Shown here one piece after another: positions 1 to 8,808 of a stretch of 64,000 nucleotides of DNA. The translations under genes and the position numbers were made by a program. Source of the stretch: DYMC01 sp035406705 (GTDB taxonomy: Bacteria > Verrucomicrobiota > Lentisphaeria > Victivallales > GWF2-50-93). The notes below the pieces were generated by a model. The model ran no database searches and was not told the origin of the DNA. It saw only the letters and a list, made by a program, of their open reading frames with translations. The DNA is taken from assembly GCA_964426675.1 (NCBI GenBank), contig CAYRRM010000015.1, positions 1 to 64,000 of the forward strand, in the 5' to 3' direction. Within the stretch, counting starts at the first letter, position 1; each line of letters begins with the position of its first letter.

Positions 1-153
1 GGAGCTGTTACTGATCCTGGAGGCTTTGTATGGACAGGTAGTCTTGCGAAGTGGGATGCCACAATTCCCATTGATTTTAGCGGATTGCATAGTGGGGGAA
101 AGGCAAGATATAAGAATGTATTTAAAAAGCTATTGAGTTTTAATCTAATATAA
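1..153 (+). CDS. 3' end of an unidentified protein, truncated by the window edge
   Basis: The first 50 codons visible in frame 1 are open and end at a TAA stop. The fragment ends in a basic, hydrophobic tail (KNVFKKLLSFNLI). I do not recognise the family, and the visible part has no signature motif. It converges on dnaX with a gap of only 34 bases. Because the start lies outside the window and the fragment is short, its coding status rests only on the open frame and plausible codon use. Confidence 0.4.
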   Translation, partial: GAVTDPGGFVWTGSLAKWDATIPIDFSGLHSGGKARYKNVFKKLLSFNLI

Positions 154-187
154 TGAATAAAAAACTTGATTGATTGAAGTTAGAAAA

Positions 188-1942
188 TTATTGTTCTATT
201 CCCCAGATATCCACAATTTTTCCATTGAATTTTTCCATGATATTTTTTATGAACTCATTTTTTTCTAGATCTTTTTTAAATTTTTTCAGGTCTTTGCTGT
301 GATAAGTGATAGTTTCTTTTGGAGAGAGGATTTCATTTTTTTTTATGATATTAATCTCAGGATTTTTGAATTCTGGTATGATTCTTTTTAAACAGTTCTC
401 GAGGGCTAACTTATCTGCTTCAAGAATTTTAAAGTCCGAATTGGGATATTCTGCCTCAAGTATGAGTTCGAGTGTTTTTCCGTCAAAGGATTTTGGTAAA
501 AGTTCCTGGAGTTTATCTTTTACGTGAGGGATAGCAACTTCTGCTTCCTTTATAAGTTCATTTAATATGTATTCAGGTGACGGTAATTTTCTATCTTGTT
601 GTTCAATTTTTTGTAATTTTAAATCTTTTTTTTCTTCAATTTTTACTGTTGTAGTTGATAAATATTGACTTTGTTTTTCTTTAATAATATGCTCTGAAAG
701 TTTTTTTTCATCATCTATTTGTTTTTGCTCTGATGTATTTAGGGGTGGGGGGTCAAGTTTTTTTTTTCCCTCTTCTGTGTCGTCGATGCAATTTGACTCA
801 AGTTCGATGATTTTTTTTATAAGATCTTCAATTTTTGCAGAATGAGCTATTCTGGTAGCTTTTAAAAGCATAGCTTCGAGGAAAATTTGCTTGTTTATTG
901 CATCACGCAAACCTCTTGAATATGTGGATAAAGAGTCGATGAGGCGTTGTATTTTATCGAGCTGATGTTGTTCTGCAATTTTCAAATAATTTTGTATGGA
1001 ATCATTATCTTCTTCGAGAATTTGGGCGGCATTGGCTCCTGATATTTTAGCTATTTGTATTGCTCTCAATGCAGATAGTATATCATCGTATAATTTTTCC
1101 AGATTTTTTCCGCTCTTTGCAATCAAATTGATTGAATTAACGATTTCCTGCGGGATGTTATTTAGCATAGCATTTATTATATTTTTTATTTCAAAGTTAG
1201 CTGCGAGACCGAATACTGTGATTATATCGGCTTCTGATATTTCATCTTTTTCTGATGCTCTGAAGGATATCATTTGATCCAGGAGGGACTCAGCGTCGCG
1301 CATTCCGCCGTCTGCCGCTCTTGCAATTGCATTAAGAGCATCTATTGATATTTTTACATTTTCTTTTTCCGCGATTTTCGCAAGTGTTTTTGCTATGATA
1401 GCTGTTGGTATTCTGCGTAAATCGAATCTCTGGCATCTTGATACGATTGTTGGAATCACTTTATGTGCTTCTGTGGTTGCAAAAAAGAATTTAACATGAG
1501 CTGGTGGTTCTTCTACAGTTTTCAGGAAAGCGTTCCATGCTCCTTGAGAAAGCATATGGACTTCGTCAACTATGTAAATTTTGAATTTTCCTGAGACTGG
1601 TGAAAAGTACACTTCATCACGCAGATTTCTAACATTTTCAACTGTATTATTGCTTGCTCCGTCTATTTCTATTACATCAAGACATGACCCATCCTGAACG
1701 GCAAGGCAATTATCACATTTACAGCAAGGTTCGGGGGCTGGGTATTCTTTGCATATTAATGCTTTTGCAAAAATTCTTGCAATTGTGGTTTTACCTATTC
1801 CTCTTGGCCCAACAAATAAGTATGAATGAGCGGTTCGTTGTCTTATAATTTGATTCTGGAGTGTTTTTGTAACATGTTCCTGACCTATAACTTCGGCAAA
1901 ACGTTGTGGGCGCCACTTTCTTGCAAGAACTTGATATTCCAT
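188..1942 (-). CDS. dnaX: DNA polymerase III subunit gamma/tau
   Basis: This is the clamp-loader ATPase that loads the sliding clamp and holds the replicative polymerase together. The AAA+ module has Walker A GPRGIGKTT at residues 45-53, the four-cysteine zinc knuckle typical of DnaX (C64, C73 or C74, C76, C79), Walker B DEVH at 126-129 and a sensor stretch SRCQRFDLRR. After about residue 370 comes a charged Lys/Glu-rich linker and a tau-like C-terminal domain, giving 584 residues, a usual full-length tau size. No programmed frameshift signal is obvious. ATG start. A one-mismatch copy of the window's recurring palindrome lies at 1370-1382 and encodes AKIA. Confidence 0.97.
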   Translation of the reverse strand: MEYQVLARKWRPQRFAEVIGQEHVTKTLQNQIIRQRTAHSYLFVGPRGIGKTTIARIFAKALICKEYPAPEPCCKCDNCLAVQDGSCLDVIEIDGASNNTVENVRNLRDEVYFSPVSGKFKIYIVDEVHMLSQGAWNAFLKTVEEPPAHVKFFFATTEAHKVIPTIVSRCQRFDLRRIPTAIIAKTLAKIAEKENVKISIDALNAIARAADGGMRDAESLLDQMISFRASEKDEISEADIITVFGLAANFEIKNIINAMLNNIPQEIVNSINLIAKSGKNLEKLYDDILSALRAIQIAKISGANAAQILEEDNDSIQNYLKIAEQHQLDKIQRLIDSLSTYSRGLRDAINKQIFLEAMLLKATRIAHSAKIEDLIKKIIELESNCIDDTEEGKKKLDPPPLNTSEQKQIDDEKKLSEHIIKEKQSQYLSTTTVKIEEKKDLKLQKIEQQDRKLPSPEYILNELIKEAEVAIPHVKDKLQELLPKSFDGKTLELILEAEYPNSDFKILEADKLALENCLKRIIPEFKNPEINIIKKNEILSPKETITYHSKDLKKFKKDLEKNEFIKNIMEKFNGKIVDIWGIEQ

Positions 1943-2123
1943 TGTTATTTTATTCTTTTTATTCTAGGTTAATTTGTTTATTTAATGATTTTTCTATTCA
2001 CAAAGTAAGCGTTTTTGAAACAATTATCTTGCGAATCAAATTCATATCAGGGGGCGTGATGACTTGCTATATCAAACTGGAAACACTGTTTGATCAAATA
2101 ATAAATTCATCACGAGCCTTTAG

Positions 2124-2146
2124 ATAGATATTTTAGAAATATCTAT
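2124..2146. repeat. Perfect AT-rich inverted repeat between wecB and dnaX
   Basis: Two 10-base arms (ATAGATATTT and AAATATCTAT) flank a TAG spacer in the 259-base gap between wecB and dnaX. No T-tract follows on either strand, so it is not a classical terminator. It could be an operator or an mRNA-end stem. Confidence 0.45.
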
Positions 2147-2201
2147 GATAGAGTATTTTAGTGCATATGTTTTTACTTTCAAATTTAAATAACGGAATAA
2201 T

Positions 2202-3302
2202 CTATTTTCCAGAATATTCATTCAGTATTTTTAGTATTTTCTCTGCGGTATTTCCATCCCCATATATATGTGATTTAAATTTTTTTAATTTCTTTTTTGC
2301 GAAAATCGCAAATGCATCTATGATTTTTTTTGAATTTGCGCCGGTGACTATATTCATTCCTGTTTTTACAGTTTCAACCCATTCTGTTTCATTTCTAAAA
2401 GTAATGCATGGGGTATTAAAGAAGAAAGCTTCTTTTTGCATTCCACCTGAGTCTGTTAGTAGTATTTTTGCATTTTTCTGGAGTGTAATACTTTGAATGT
2501 AGCTCAATGGTTTTGAGAGGATGATATTTTTTGATAAGGTTATTCTATTTTTTATTATAATTTTTTTTGTTCGCGGATGTATTGGGAAAATAATTGGTAG
2601 ATTTTGGGATAACTGATTTGCAGCTGAGATTATTTCTTTTAAATTTTTTAGATCATCAGTATTTTCCGCTCTGTGACAAGTCATCAAGATAAAATTTTTT
2701 TTCTGTAATTTGAATTTATTAAGGATTTTGTTTGAGAAATTTTCTGAAATTTTTGTAAAGATTAGAGCAATGTCATACATTATATCTCCAACTAATCTTG
2801 CGGTTTTGGCAAGTCCTTCCTTTCTAAGATTTTCTAATGCTGTTTTTGTTGGACAGAAATTTAGGGAAGAGAGATGGTCTGTTACAATTCTATTTATCTC
2901 TTCTGGCATATTTTTATTAAAAGATCGTAAACCTGCTTCTATGTGTGCAATTTTTATTTTTAATTTTGCGGCTGTTATGGCTCCTGCCAACGTGGAATTA
3001 GTATCTCCATATAAAAGAGTAAAGTCTGGTTTTTCTGTTTCTATAATATTTTCGAGTTTTGACATTATTTTAGCTGTTTGAATAGCGTGTGAGGCGGAGC
3101 CTACTTTCAAATTATATTTTTCTCTTGGGATATGAAGTTCTTTGAAAAACACATCAGACATTTCTGTGTCGTAGTGTTGTCCTGTATGGACTATAATTTC
3201 TTCTATGTTGTTAGCTTTTTTTTGGAGTTCTGCGATTTTCGCAGAAAGTGCTGCTGCTTTTATGAATTGTGGTCTTGCTCCGATGATAGTTAGTATCTTC
3301 AT
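2202..3302 (-). CDS. wecB: UDP-N-acetylglucosamine 2-epimerase (non-hydrolysing)
   Basis: Interconverts UDP-GlcNAc and UDP-ManNAc in the cytoplasm, supplying ManNAc units for surface polysaccharide. Family signatures are present in order: GARPQFIKA at the N-terminus, HTGQHYD, GDTNST, AHIEAGLRSFN followed by PEEINR, CHRAENTD, and DSGGMQKEA near residue 300. At 366 residues the length is normal. ATG start; the start overlaps the aspS stop by 4 bases (ATGA type), so the two are probably cotranscribed and translationally coupled. The gene holds two perfect copies of the TGCGA-N3-TCGCA palindrome, one near each end. Confidence 0.95.
   Translation of the reverse strand: MKILTIIGARPQFIKAAALSAKIAELQKKANNIEEIIVHTGQHYDTEMSDVFFKELHIPREKYNLKVGSASHAIQTAKIMSKLENIIETEKPDFTLLYGDTNSTLAGAITAAKLKIKIAHIEAGLRSFNKNMPEEINRIVTDHLSSLNFCPTKTALENLRKEGLAKTARLVGDIMYDIALIFTKISENFSNKILNKFKLQKKNFILMTCHRAENTDDLKNLKEIISAANQLSQNLPIIFPIHPRTKKIIIKNRITLSKNIILSKPLSYIQSITLQKNAKILLTDSGGMQKEAFFFNTPCITFRNETEWVETVKTGMNIVTGANSKKIIDAFAIFAKKKLKKFKSHIYGDGNTAEKILKILNEYSGK
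2298..2310. repeat. TGCGA-N3-TCGCA palindrome, copy 1
   Basis: Perfect copy with central AAA on the plus strand, inside wecB. It is read on the minus strand as GCG-ATT-TTC-GCA (AIFA). Confidence 0.9.
3231..3243. repeat. TGCGA-N3-TCGCA palindrome, copy 2
   Basis: Perfect copy near the start of wecB, read on the minus strand as GCG-AAA-ATC-GCA (AKIA). Confidence 0.9.
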
Positions 3303-5086
3303 TTTGTGGATTTTTTTTCTGGTATTTTGATTTGTATGTGAAGTTCTCTGAGTTGTTTTTGCTCTACTTCCGATGGGGCATTCATCATAAGGTCCTGAGC
3401 CTGTTGATTGAATGGGAAGGCTATTACTTCTCTAATATTTGGTTCTTCGCAAATAAGCATTACCATTCTGTCAATTCCCGGGGCGATTCCACCGTGTGGG
3501 GGGGCACCAAATTTGAATGCATTTATCATTCCTCCGAACTTTTTATCTACAATTTCTTTTGTGTAGCCTGCGATTTCAAAGGCTCTATACATTATTTCCG
3601 GTTTATGGTTTCTGATGGCCCCGCTTGATAGTTCTACGCCGTTACAAACTATGTCATATTGCCATGCGAGTATATCGAGGGGATTTTTATTCATTAAAGC
3701 ATCCATCCCTCCCTGTGGCATAGAAAATGGATTGTGGCTGAATGTAATTTTACCAGTTTCTTTATCGAGTTCATACATAGGGAAATCAACTATCCAACAA
3801 AATTTAAAGGCATCATTTGATATAAGTGAAAGTTTATCAGCAAGTTCGGTTCTTACTGCTGCCCCAATTTCTAATGTTTTTTCCTTTTTATCTGCAATAA
3901 AGAATATGGCATCTCCATTTTGGAGTTCGGCTTCTTTTTTTATTGCAGAGATTTCATCTTTAGAGAGGAATTTTACAATGGGACTTTTTTCCTGGTCATT
4001 TTCAATGATAATATATGCAAGGCCTTTTGCTCCAACTGATTGTGCGAATGCAATCATATCGTCGTAGAATTTTCTTGGCTTATCGGATATACCTTTTACT
4101 GATATTGCTTTTACAGATCCTCCATTTTTTACAACATTTGCAAATGCGTTGAAAGAGGTATTTTTAAATATCTCAGTTAAATCAATCATTTTAAGTGGAT
4201 TACGAAGGTCTGGTTTATCGGTCCCATATTTTTCTAAAGCTTCTTTATATGGAATTTTTGGAAATGGAGGGTTATCAACTTTTTTATTTCCAAATTTTGA
4301 GAATATATGAAACATAATTTTTTCTACTACAGCGAATATATCGTCCTGTTCTACAAAGCTCATTTCAAGGTCAAGTTGGTAAAATTCTCCTGGTGAGCGG
4401 TCTGCTCTGGCATCTTCATCCCTGAAACATGGAGCTATTTGAAAGTATTTATCAAAACCTGATACCATTAACAATTGTTTAAATTGCTGTGGTGCCTGTG
4501 GGAGAGCGTAAAACTTCCCTGGGTGTAGTCTGCTTGGGACAAGATAGTCTCTAGCTCCTTCGGGAGAACTGCTTGTGAGTATTGGAGTTTGGAATTCGTG
4601 AAAACCAAATTCTTCCGTCATCAGGCGTCTTATTTCTGATATGATTTTTGAGCGGGTTATTATATTATTATGGAGTTTTTCTCTTCTTAGATCGATAAAT
4701 CTATATTTTAGGCGGAGATTTTCTGGGGCATTATCGTTTTGTGCCACTTGAAATGGGAGAGGCTCGCATTCTCCTAAAACTTCCATTGATTCTGCTACAA
4801 GTTCAACTTCACCAGTTGCGATTTTCTTATTGATTGTTTCTGGTGAACGAGGAACAACTTTTCCTGAAAAAGAGATTACGCTTTCAACGCGCCAGTTTTC
4901 TGCGGTTTTATAAAAATCCATTTGCGGATTAATCACGATTTGTGTAATTCCGTAATGATCGCGGAGATCTATGAATACTATTCCTCCGTGATCTCTTACG
5001 CTATGTACCCATCCGGCAAGTTTTACATTTTTACCGGCGTCTGTTATTCTTAGTTCGCCGCAGGTATGAGTTCTAAATTTATTCAT
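3299..5086 (-). CDS. aspS: Aspartyl-tRNA synthetase
   Basis: Class II synthetase that charges tRNA-Asp (or Asp and Asn in non-discriminating forms). The N-terminal anticodon-binding OB fold contains GWVHSVRDHGGIVFIDLRD. Motif 2 is seen as CFRDEDARADR with the preceding APQQFKQLLM loop, and motif 3 as PHGGIAPGIDRM near the C-terminus. The 595-residue length, with a bacterial insertion (GAD) domain between motifs 2 and 3, marks the bacterial AspS type. ATG start. It lies upstream of wecB in the same transcription unit. I saw no gatCAB here, so discriminating behaviour cannot be judged. Confidence 0.97.
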   Translation of the reverse strand: MNKFRTHTCGELRITDAGKNVKLAGWVHSVRDHGGIVFIDLRDHYGITQIVINPQMDFYKTAENWRVESVISFSGKVVPRSPETINKKIATGEVELVAESMEVLGECEPLPFQVAQNDNAPENLRLKYRFIDLRREKLHNNIITRSKIISEIRRLMTEEFGFHEFQTPILTSSSPEGARDYLVPSRLHPGKFYALPQAPQQFKQLLMVSGFDKYFQIAPCFRDEDARADRSPGEFYQLDLEMSFVEQDDIFAVVEKIMFHIFSKFGNKKVDNPPFPKIPYKEALEKYGTDKPDLRNPLKMIDLTEIFKNTSFNAFANVVKNGGSVKAISVKGISDKPRKFYDDMIAFAQSVGAKGLAYIIIENDQEKSPIVKFLSKDEISAIKKEAELQNGDAIFFIADKKEKTLEIGAAVRTELADKLSLISNDAFKFCWIVDFPMYELDKETGKITFSHNPFSMPQGGMDALMNKNPLDILAWQYDIVCNGVELSSGAIRNHKPEIMYRAFEIAGYTKEIVDKKFGGMINAFKFGAPPHGGIAPGIDRMVMLICEEPNIREVIAFPFNQQAQDLMMNAPSEVEQKQLRELHIQIKIPEKKSTK

Positions 5087-5182
5087 TTATAATTTCTCCT
5101 TGAATTCAAGTATTGATGAAACTTTATTTGGGCTGGGTAAAATAGCACTATAGTGAAATTTTACGAAATAAAAAGATAAAAA

Positions 5183-5707
5183 TCATTTGATTTTAGTAAA
5201 GATAAAAAATAATTCTTTCAATGTTTTTGCATCTTCAAGGGCGCGGTGAGAGATGGCATCTTTTTGTGAAATCTTAAAGTAGTCTCTTAGAAAAGATAGA
5301 CTATAAGAAGGTAATCCTGGCATAATTTTTTTGAAAAGCCTTAAAGAGTCTACAGTCTTTCCATCCCATGATAGTAGTAATTCGCGCCTTAAAGATTCCT
5401 GTAAAAAAGCCAGGTCAAAAAATGCATTGTGGGCTATCAGTGTAGTATTTTTTATAAAATCCAGTAATTCTAATCCAATTTCTTTAAATTTAGGTGCATT
5501 GTTGAGGAGTTCTTCTTTTATTCCTGTGATTTTTTGAATATCCTTTGGAATTTGTGTTTCAGGGTTTATATATGAATAAAAAATTTTTTCTGTCATATCT
5601 TGATTAAGTTTGATGATAGCAATTTCTATAATTTTATCTTTGACTGGGTTTAATCCTGTAGTTTCAATATCAAAAAAAGAAATTGGCAATACTTGACTAT
5701 TTTCCAT
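5183..5707 (-). CDS. DnaQ-like 3'-5' exonuclease (DEDDh family)
   Basis: A compact 174-residue exonuclease domain. Exo I is FFDIETTGL near residue 10, Exo II is LIAHNAFFDLAFL near 90, and Exo III is SHRALEDAKTL near 155, giving the D-E-D-H-D metal-binding set. It could be the proofreading epsilon subunit of DNA polymerase III or a stand-alone nuclease; the sequence alone cannot decide because there is no C-terminal polymerase-binding tail beyond the domain. ATG start. It ends 96 bases upstream of the aspS start and has the same orientation. Confidence 0.85.
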   Translation of the reverse strand: MENSQVLPISFFDIETTGLNPVKDKIIEIAIIKLNQDMTEKIFYSYINPETQIPKDIQKITGIKEELLNNAPKFKEIGLELLDFIKNTTLIAHNAFFDLAFLQESLRRELLLSWDGKTVDSLRLFKKIMPGLPSYSLSFLRDYFKISQKDAISHRALEDAKTLKELFFIFTKIK

Positions 5708-5785
5708 AAGGTATAGTGATTTTTTGATTTTAGATTATATATTAACTGCGAAATTTTAAATTTACAGTATTTGAATTGGTGTTTT

Positions 5786-6970
5786 ATGAAAAATTATGAT
5801 TTTCTCGCTGCCGGGCATATATGTCTGGATTTAATTCCTGATTTAACTTCTTTCAAAAATAGAACAGGTTTATTTTCTGATTGTATTGTCCCTGGGAAAC
5901 TTATCAATATAGGAGGATGTTCGATTTCTACAGGCGGAGCTGTATCCAATACTGGTTTTGCTCTTTCAAAACTTGGAGCAAAAGTGGCTTTTTCCACACG
6001 GATAGGCAATGATTATTTTGGGAAAATCATTATTGCTGAAATGAAAAAATATGGTAGTACGAAGGGGGTGACAATTTCATCTAATAGTAATAGTTCTTAT
6101 ACGGTTGTTATATCACCTCCTGGAGTAGATAGGATTTTCTTGCATTGTACTGGGACGAATGATGAATATAGTTCTTCTGATTTACCTGTTGAAATAATGC
6201 GAAAATCAAAAGTATTTCATTTTGGCTATCCTCCGTTAATGAAAAGAATTATGGAAAAAGAGGGAGAGGATTTATTGAAAATATTAAGAATAGCAAAAGA
6301 TTGCGGTTGTATAACATCGCTTGATATGTCTCTTCCTGATCCTGATTCTTTCTATGGCAAATTAAATTGGAAGGGGATTTTGAAGAAAATTCTGCCTTAT
6401 GTGGATATATTTCTTCCTTCTCTGGAAGAAGCTTTTTATATGTTTGAAAAGGAAAAATACTTTGCCTTAAAAAAAAGAACTACTGGCGGAGAGTTTTCTT
6501 TTTGTGTTTCATGTGATGAAATTGCGAAAATTGCAAAAAAAGCAATTAAGATGGGATGTAAAATTTCTATTTTGAAGCTTGGCACAAGGGGATGGATTTT
6601 TGAAAGTAGTAATATTAGTTCTGATGATAATTTTAAAAAGATTTTAGGAGAAAATTCTATTAATTGGGATAGGCGAAAATTATGGTGTCCAGCGTTTAAG
6701 GCTGATAATTTTGTAGGAGCTACTGGTTCTGGGGATTGTTCAATAGCAGGTTTTTTACGTGCTTTTTCAATGGGGTTATCTCCGGAGGAGGCAGTTAAGT
6801 CGGCCGTTTGTCTGGGGTGGCAGAATGTGCAGAAAGCAGATGCTTTGAGCGGGATTCGTTCGTGGGAAGAAACATTAAGATTGATAAAATCTTCTGATAT
6901 GGAAATAATTGATCCGCGTTTAGATTCTGGTTGGATTTTTGATAAAAGAAACAAGATTTGGAAAAAGTAA
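5786..6970 (+). CDS. PfkB-family carbohydrate kinase
   Basis: ATP-dependent sugar kinase of the ribokinase fold. The N-terminal part has GHICLDLIPD and a GGAVSNTGFALSKLGAKV substrate-side motif; the C-terminal part has GATGSGD, the PfkB signature with the catalytic Asp. At 394 residues it is longer than most PfkB kinases (about 300-330), with extra segments around the middle. I start it at the ATG at 5786; a TTG 15 bases upstream is possible but has no better ribosome site. It leads a three-gene operon with a lyxose-isomerase-like cupin and a polyol dehydrogenase, so a ketose such as xylulose or fructose is a plausible substrate (inference). A one-mismatch palindrome lies at 6523-6535. Confidence 0.88.
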   Translation: MKNYDFLAAGHICLDLIPDLTSFKNRTGLFSDCIVPGKLINIGGCSISTGGAVSNTGFALSKLGAKVAFSTRIGNDYFGKIIIAEMKKYGSTKGVTISSNSNSSYTVVISPPGVDRIFLHCTGTNDEYSSSDLPVEIMRKSKVFHFGYPPLMKRIMEKEGEDLLKILRIAKDCGCITSLDMSLPDPDSFYGKLNWKGILKKILPYVDIFLPSLEEAFYMFEKEKYFALKKRTTGGEFSFCVSCDEIAKIAKKAIKMGCKISILKLGTRGWIFESSNISSDDNFKKILGENSINWDRRKLWCPAFKADNFVGATGSGDCSIAGFLRAFSMGLSPEEAVKSAVCLGWQNVQKADALSGIRSWEETLRLIKSSDMEIIDPRLDSGWIFDKRNKIWKK

Positions 6971-6987
6971 ATTTATTGGAGGAAAGA

Positions 6988-7650
6988 ATGAAAAGATCAG
7001 AAATAAATGCTCTTATGCGTGATGCGGTTAAATTTTTTGCGAAATCAAAATTTTTTCTTCCTGAGTGGGCGTATTGGGGAGAAAAAGAGTGGAGAAAAGC
7101 AAAAGGAAAATATGATGAAGTGAAGAGAAATAAGCTGGGATGGGATATAACAGATTTTGGTAGTGGGGATTTTATTCGTTCTGGTCTCCTGCTATTTACA
7201 ATCAGGAATGGAAATCTTGAAAATCCAGCCGGAAAGAACTATGCAGAAAAAATTATGGTAGTGAGGGAAAAACAGCTTACACCTATACATTATCATTGGA
7301 AAAAGATGGAAGACATAATTAATAGGGGAGGTGGAGAGTTAATAATGCAATTGTGGAGGGCAGATCAGCATGATGGTCTTTCACAGGAGGCTTTTACCGT
7401 TCAAATAGATGGAATAACCAAAGAAGTAAAAGCTGGAAAAAAAATAAGATTAAAACCTGGGCAAAGTATAACTCTTGAACCATTTGTTTATCATTGTTTT
7501 TGGGCAGAAAAAGGAAGATGTCTTGTGGGTGAAGTATCAAAAGTTAATGATGATTCGAACGATAATCGTTTTCTTGAACCGGTTGGTAGATTTCCTGCAA
7601 TAGAAGAGGACGAAGAGCCACTGTATCTATTGTGTAATGAATACCCGTAG
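6988..7650 (+). CDS. D-lyxose ketol-isomerase-like cupin
   Basis: Resembles the D-lyxose isomerase family (interconverts D-lyxose and D-xylulose, often also D-mannose and D-fructose). Metal-binding cupin features are visible: TPIHYHWKKMEDI (two His and a Glu) and LEPFVYHCFWAE (second-motif His), followed by a GEVSKVNDDSNDNRF stretch. At 220 residues the size fits. The start is the ATG at 6988, preceded by the strong ribosome site GGAGGA at 6978-6983; an upstream in-frame TTG at 6958 would overlap the kinase. The neighbours, a PfkB kinase and a polyol dehydrogenase, suggest a pathway from lyxose or a polyol to a phosphorylated ketose. Confidence 0.85.
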   Translation: MKRSEINALMRDAVKFFAKSKFFLPEWAYWGEKEWRKAKGKYDEVKRNKLGWDITDFGSGDFIRSGLLLFTIRNGNLENPAGKNYAEKIMVVREKQLTPIHYHWKKMEDIINRGGGELIMQLWRADQHDGLSQEAFTVQIDGITKEVKAGKKIRLKPGQSITLEPFVYHCFWAEKGRCLVGEVSKVNDDSNDNRFLEPVGRFPAIEEDEEPLYLLCNEYP

Positions 7651-7665
7651 TAAAAAAGAGGAACT

Positions 7666-8808
7666 ATGAGTATCTTCTTAGGAATAGGTTTTGGTCCAAT
7701 TCAAAGTGGGATTTTTTTATCTGGGGCTCAAGGTCGTTTTAAGAGGCTTATTGTGGCTGAGGTTGACGATAAGTTGGTTCATGCAGTTCGAAAAGCTGGT
7801 GGATCTATAACGATTAATATTGCCGGGAAAGACAAAGTTTACCAGAGGACAATTTCTGGAATAGAAATTTACAATCCTTTAAATGAAAATGATCTTGCAG
7901 AGCTTATCAAGGTAGCTTCGTTTGCAGATGAGTTGTGTACGGCCTTGCCGGGGGTTTCTTTTTTTGCGAAAATCGCAGGATGGTTAAAAGAAGGGTTTGA
8001 TATGAATCCTGATAAAAGGCGTTTTATTTATACAGCGGAAAATCATAATTATGCAGCGGAATTATTAAAACAGTCCATAGGGGGGGGATATAGGAATACC
8101 TTTTTTCTTAATACCGTAATAGGAAAGATGAGTTGTGTATTCAATTTAGAGGAGTGTTCAAGGAGGAGGCTAATTCCTCTTTGCGAATGTGCTGATAGAG
8201 GACATTTAGTAGAGGAGTTCAATAAAATTCTGATTTCAAGGACTCCTGACATTGAGAAGAGGAGGATTAGAGGACTTTATGTAAAAGATAATCTCCTACC
8301 GTATGAAGAGGCAAAGTTGTATGGACACAATGCTGTTCATTTTCTCTTAGGAATTTACGCTTTGCATATGAATTTGAATTATATGTATGAGATATCTAAA
8401 TATCCGGATATAGTATCAAAAGCAAAAACAGCTTTTATAATGGAGAGTGGGGGAGCTCTTTTGAAAAAATGGAAAGATGAAAAAGATTTTTTCAGCAATT
8501 TATCATTTAAAAGATATGCTGAAAATTTAATAGAAAGGATGTTGAATCCATTTCTGGCAGACTCTGTTAATAGAATTTGCAGAGATATTGATAGGAAGTT
8601 AGGGTGGAATGATCGATTAATTGGTACAATACGATTATGTTTATCTCAAGGTGTAGCGTGTGAAAATTTTTTAGAGGGAGCACGGCTTGCCTGCAAGATA
8701 TTTTTTAAAAGCAATGATAATTGCGAAATTCGCAAAAAACTTCTCTCTTTATGGGGAGATGCAGATGAAGGAAAGGAACATATTGTTTCGCTTATTTTGC
8801 GAGACTAA
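7666..8808 (+). CDS. Mannitol/polyol dehydrogenase family protein
   Basis: NAD(P)-dependent polyol dehydrogenase of the MtlD/UxaB-like long-chain family. The N-terminus has a Rossmann-type GIGFGPIQSGIF. The middle has YTAENHNYAAELL, and the C-terminal half has VKDNLLPYEEAKLYGHNAVHFLLG, in which the Lys and His match the family's catalytic Lys-x4-Asn-x2-His region. At 380 residues it is close to mannitol-1-phosphate 5-dehydrogenase in size. ATG start after AGAGGA. It is the last gene of the sugar operon and overlaps the 3' end of convergent priA by 17 bases. The exact polyol is not decidable from sequence. It carries two perfect palindrome copies, in two different reading frames. Confidence 0.8.
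   Translation: MSIFLGIGFGPIQSGIFLSGAQGRFKRLIVAEVDDKLVHAVRKAGGSITINIAGKDKVYQRTISGIEIYNPLNENDLAELIKVASFADELCTALPGVSFFAKIAGWLKEGFDMNPDKRRFIYTAENHNYAAELLKQSIGGGYRNTFFLNTVIGKMSCVFNLEECSRRRLIPLCECADRGHLVEEFNKILISRTPDIEKRRIRGLYVKDNLLPYEEAKLYGHNAVHFLLGIYALHMNLNYMYEISKYPDIVSKAKTAFIMESGGALLKKWKDEKDFFSNLSFKRYAENLIERMLNPFLADSVNRICRDIDRKLGWNDRLIGTIRLCLSQGVACENFLEGARLACKIFFKSNDNCEIRKKLLSLWGDADEGKEHIVSLILRD
7965..7977. repeat. TGCGA-N3-TCGCA palindrome, copy 3
   Basis: Perfect copy with central AAA inside the polyol dehydrogenase, read as AKIA. Confidence 0.9.
8722..8734. repeat. TGCGA-N3-TCGCA palindrome, copy 4
   Basis: Perfect copy with central AAT inside the polyol dehydrogenase. It is read in a second frame, TGC-GAA-ATT-CGC (CEIR), unlike copy 3 in the same gene. 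Confidence 0.9.
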
